The notes under the pieces are model-generated. The model worked only from the letters and a program-made list of their open reading frames with translations, made no database searches and had not been told where the DNA came from. From an uncultured Clostridium sp. (lineage in GTDB: Bacteria > Bacillota > Clostridia > Clostridiales > Clostridiaceae): a stretch of 44,813 nucleotides of DNA. This document shows positions 43,682-44,813 of this stretch, piece by piece; within the stretch, counting starts at the first letter, position 1; each line of letters starts with the position of its first letter. The translations under genes and the position numbers were made by a program. Location: contig UQQU01000022.1 of assembly GCA_900543325.1 (NCBI GenBank), forward strand, positions 1 to 44,813, given 5' to 3'.

Positions 43682-44488
43682 ATGAGTAAAGGTTTATTAG
43701 ATCCTAAAGTAGACTTTGTATTTAAAAATATATTTGGCTCACCAAATCATCCAGAAATATTAATATCATTTTTAAACGCGACATTAAAACCAAAAAAGAA
43801 AATAGTAAGTGTTGATATAAAAAAAACAGATATAGAAAAACAATATATTGAAGATAAATATTCAAGGCTTGATGTAAAAGCTACAACAAGTAATGATGAA
43901 ATAATTAATATTGAAATACAACTAAAAAATGAAAATAATATGGTAAAGAGAAGTCTTTACTATTTAAGTAAGATGTATGAAGAACAGTTAAACGAAAAAG
44001 AAGATTATTCAAAATTAGCGAGAACTGTGTGTATTAATATTCTTAATTTTAAATATCTTAAAACAGATAATTTTCATACAGGATATAGATTTAAAGAAAT
44101 TGAAAGTAATGAAGAATTAACAGATATTATGGAAGTTCACTTTATAGAAATTCCAAAGTTAAAGGATTCTAGTGATGAAAAGGATATGCTTGTTGCGTGG
44201 ACAGAATTTTTAAAAGATCCAGAAAGTGAAAAGGTTAGAGGATTAGAATTAAGCATAGAGGAAATACGCCAGGCAAAAGATGAGCTTATACGAATGAGTA
44301 ATGATAAAAAACAAAGAGAATTATATGATATGAGAGCAAATTCCTTAAGAGATAAGATTAGTGAGTTGAATGCAGCTAAAAGAGAAGGAATAGAAGAAGT
44401 GGCTAGGAATATGAAGAAAAATGAATTACCTATTGAAATGATTTCAAAATTAACTGGCTTAAGAGTTGATGAAATAGATAAATTATAG
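43682..44488 (+). CDS. Rpn-family recombination-promoting nuclease / putative transposase
   Basis: A 268-residue canonical Rpn protein: LLDPKVDFVFKNIFGSPNHP at the start, then the PD-(D/E)XK core RLDVKATT (Asp64) and IINIEIQLKNE (Glu78, Gln80), SLYYLSKMYEEQL, and a C-terminal HTH-like IEMISKLTGLRVDEIDKL. Rpn proteins are divalent-metal-dependent DNA nucleases that promote RecA-independent recombination and can protect against phage. No internal start as clear as in the first Rpn gene is visible. AGGAG precedes ATG. The next cassette begins with an identical N-terminus, so a tandem Rpn pair follows. Confidence 0.92.
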   Translation: MSKGLLDPKVDFVFKNIFGSPNHPEILISFLNATLKPKKKIVSVDIKKTDIEKQYIEDKYSRLDVKATTSNDEIINIEIQLKNENNMVKRSLYYLSKMYEEQLNEKEDYSKLARTVCINILNFKYLKTDNFHTGYRFKEIESNEELTDIMEVHFIEIPKLKDSSDEKDMLVAWTEFLKDPESEKVRGLELSIEEIRQAKDELIRMSNDKKQRELYDMRANSLRDKISELNAAKREGIEEVARNMKKNELPIEMISKLTGLRVDEIDKL

Positions 44489-44619
44489 ACTAAGTAGGAC
44501 TTCGACTCCCGGCAGACTGACCAAGAGAGTGACTTCGTCCCTCTCAAGGATCTCTGGTAGTTCTAAAATTTTCCAGTGGCAAGCTTATGTGAAAACATAA
44601 GTTTGTCGCTGTTTTTTTC
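44489..44619 (+). repeat. Cassette repeat E6
   Basis: Hairpin A (44525-44545, same as E4), element B TCTCTGGTAG, core TCTAAAATTTTCCAG, hairpin C AGTGGCAAGCTTATG / CATAAGTTTGTCGCT and TTTTTTT. A preceding stretch (GGACTTCGACTCCCGGCAGAC) looks like a second, decayed piece of the same unit. The quoted piece is 44498-44517. Confidence 0.85.
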
Positions 44620-44719
44620 GTTAAATATATATGTTTACGATATAAATTAAAGATAGTTATTAATATAAAATGTTTGAGTATAGTATGTTATATATTTAAT
44701 AAAGTCCAGATTATTTTTA

Positions 44720-44748
44720 TTTATAACATATTTAATGTAGGATATAAT
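44720..44748 (+). promoter_or_regulatory. Promoter of the next Rpn gene
   Basis: TATAAT at 44743-44748 in GTAGGATATAATTAA, 37 bases before the ATG, matching position and sequence of the promoter at 43640. Confidence 0.55.
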
Positions 44749-44784
44749 TAAAATATACAATAATTAGATTGATAGGAGAAAATT

Positions 44785-44813
44785 ATGAGTAAAGGTTTAT
44801 TAGATCCTAAAGT
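44785..44813 (+). CDS. Start of a second canonical Rpn gene (cut by window end)
   Basis: ATG 44785 after GATAGGAG begins with MSKGLLDPK, identical at DNA level to the first codons of the gene at 43682. Only nine codons plus two bases are inside the window. It shows that the array continues beyond the window. Confidence 0.8.

Noticed and set aside
43682..44488. Internal C-terminal start in the canonical Rpn gene
   Set aside because: Candidate ATGs (for example near 44331 and 44410) have either no Shine-Dalgarno or only two bases of spacing, unlike the strong site in the first Rpn gene.
38729..44619. CRISPR array
   Set aside because: The repeats are separated by whole genes, differ in length and contain terminators; there are no regular spacers and no cas genes.
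38729..44619. Classical integron with attC sites
   Set aside because: No tyrosine-recombinase integrase is visible, the repeats lack the R'/R'' core GTTRRRY pattern, and the genes have their own promoters. The array likeness is kept as an inference only.

Overview
The window is strongly AT-rich, uses classic AGGAGG-type Shine-Dalgarno sites, and encodes a cell-wall-anchored LPXTG protein, a class B sortase and clostridial-type regulators. This points to a Firmicute close to Clostridium sensu stricto. That assignment comes from protein style and composition only; no rRNA or other marker gene is present.

Layout. (1) 1-3.2 kb: the tail of an unidentified ORF and, on the minus strand, a large LPQTG-anchored surface protein. 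(2) 3.4-7.9 kb: a MarR repressor followed by a heterodimeric ABC exporter; two copies of one palindrome (core TACATAG-N4-CTATGTA) mark the likely MarR operators. (3) 8.0-11.5 kb: a leucine-rich-repeat protein, a membrane-anchored TPR/coiled-coil protein, and a MNT/HEPN (MntA/HepT) toxin-antitoxin pair. (4) 11.6-16.9 kb: an IS1595-like transposase relic without its catalytic residues, prfC (release factor 3) behind a tandem structured leader, and an orphan membrane histidine kinase. (5) 16.9-18.7 kb: a structured leader, a class B sortase and a CpsB-type phosphatase. (6) 18.8-19.5 kb, minus strand: a sigma-70-like factor with a LexA-type SOS box just after its -10. (7) 20.1-38.7 kb: a Wzx/Wzy capsule or exopolysaccharide locus. 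It holds a chain-length regulator, BY-kinase, initiating phosphoglycosyl transferase, GDP-L-fucose synthesis (manC, gmd, fcl), eight glycosyltransferases, two acyltransferases, Wzy and Wzx. A roughly 320 bp gene-free gap at 31.7-32.0 kb separates the sugar-nucleotide half from an even more AT-rich polymerase/flippase half. (8) 38.7-44.8 kb: an array of single-gene units separated by one family of structured repeats.

The last region is the most unusual. Six copies of a repeat (E1-E6) punctuate a Rpn-like nuclease, a RAYT-type HUH transposase, a broken yifB fragment, two Uma2-type PD-(D/E)XK proteins, a canonical Rpn nuclease and the start of a second Rpn gene that runs off the window. Each repeat has the core AAAATTTTCCAG preceded by a variable C/G-rich element, and in most copies is followed by a T-tailed hairpin that varies in a base-pair-preserving way. 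Most units have their own TATAAT-like promoter and end within a few bases of the next repeat. It looks like a clostridial gene-cassette array, with the RAYT as candidate mobiliser. The first Rpn gene also contains a strong internal Shine-Dalgarno and ATG that would yield a separate 62-residue C-terminal protein.

The capsule genes form a coherent pathway: GDP-fucose is made, repeat units are assembled on a lipid carrier, flipped by Wzx, polymerised by Wzy, and controlled in length by the Wzz-like protein, BY-kinase and CpsB phosphatase. The sortase could anchor the LPQTG protein at the cell surface, but that link is inferred.
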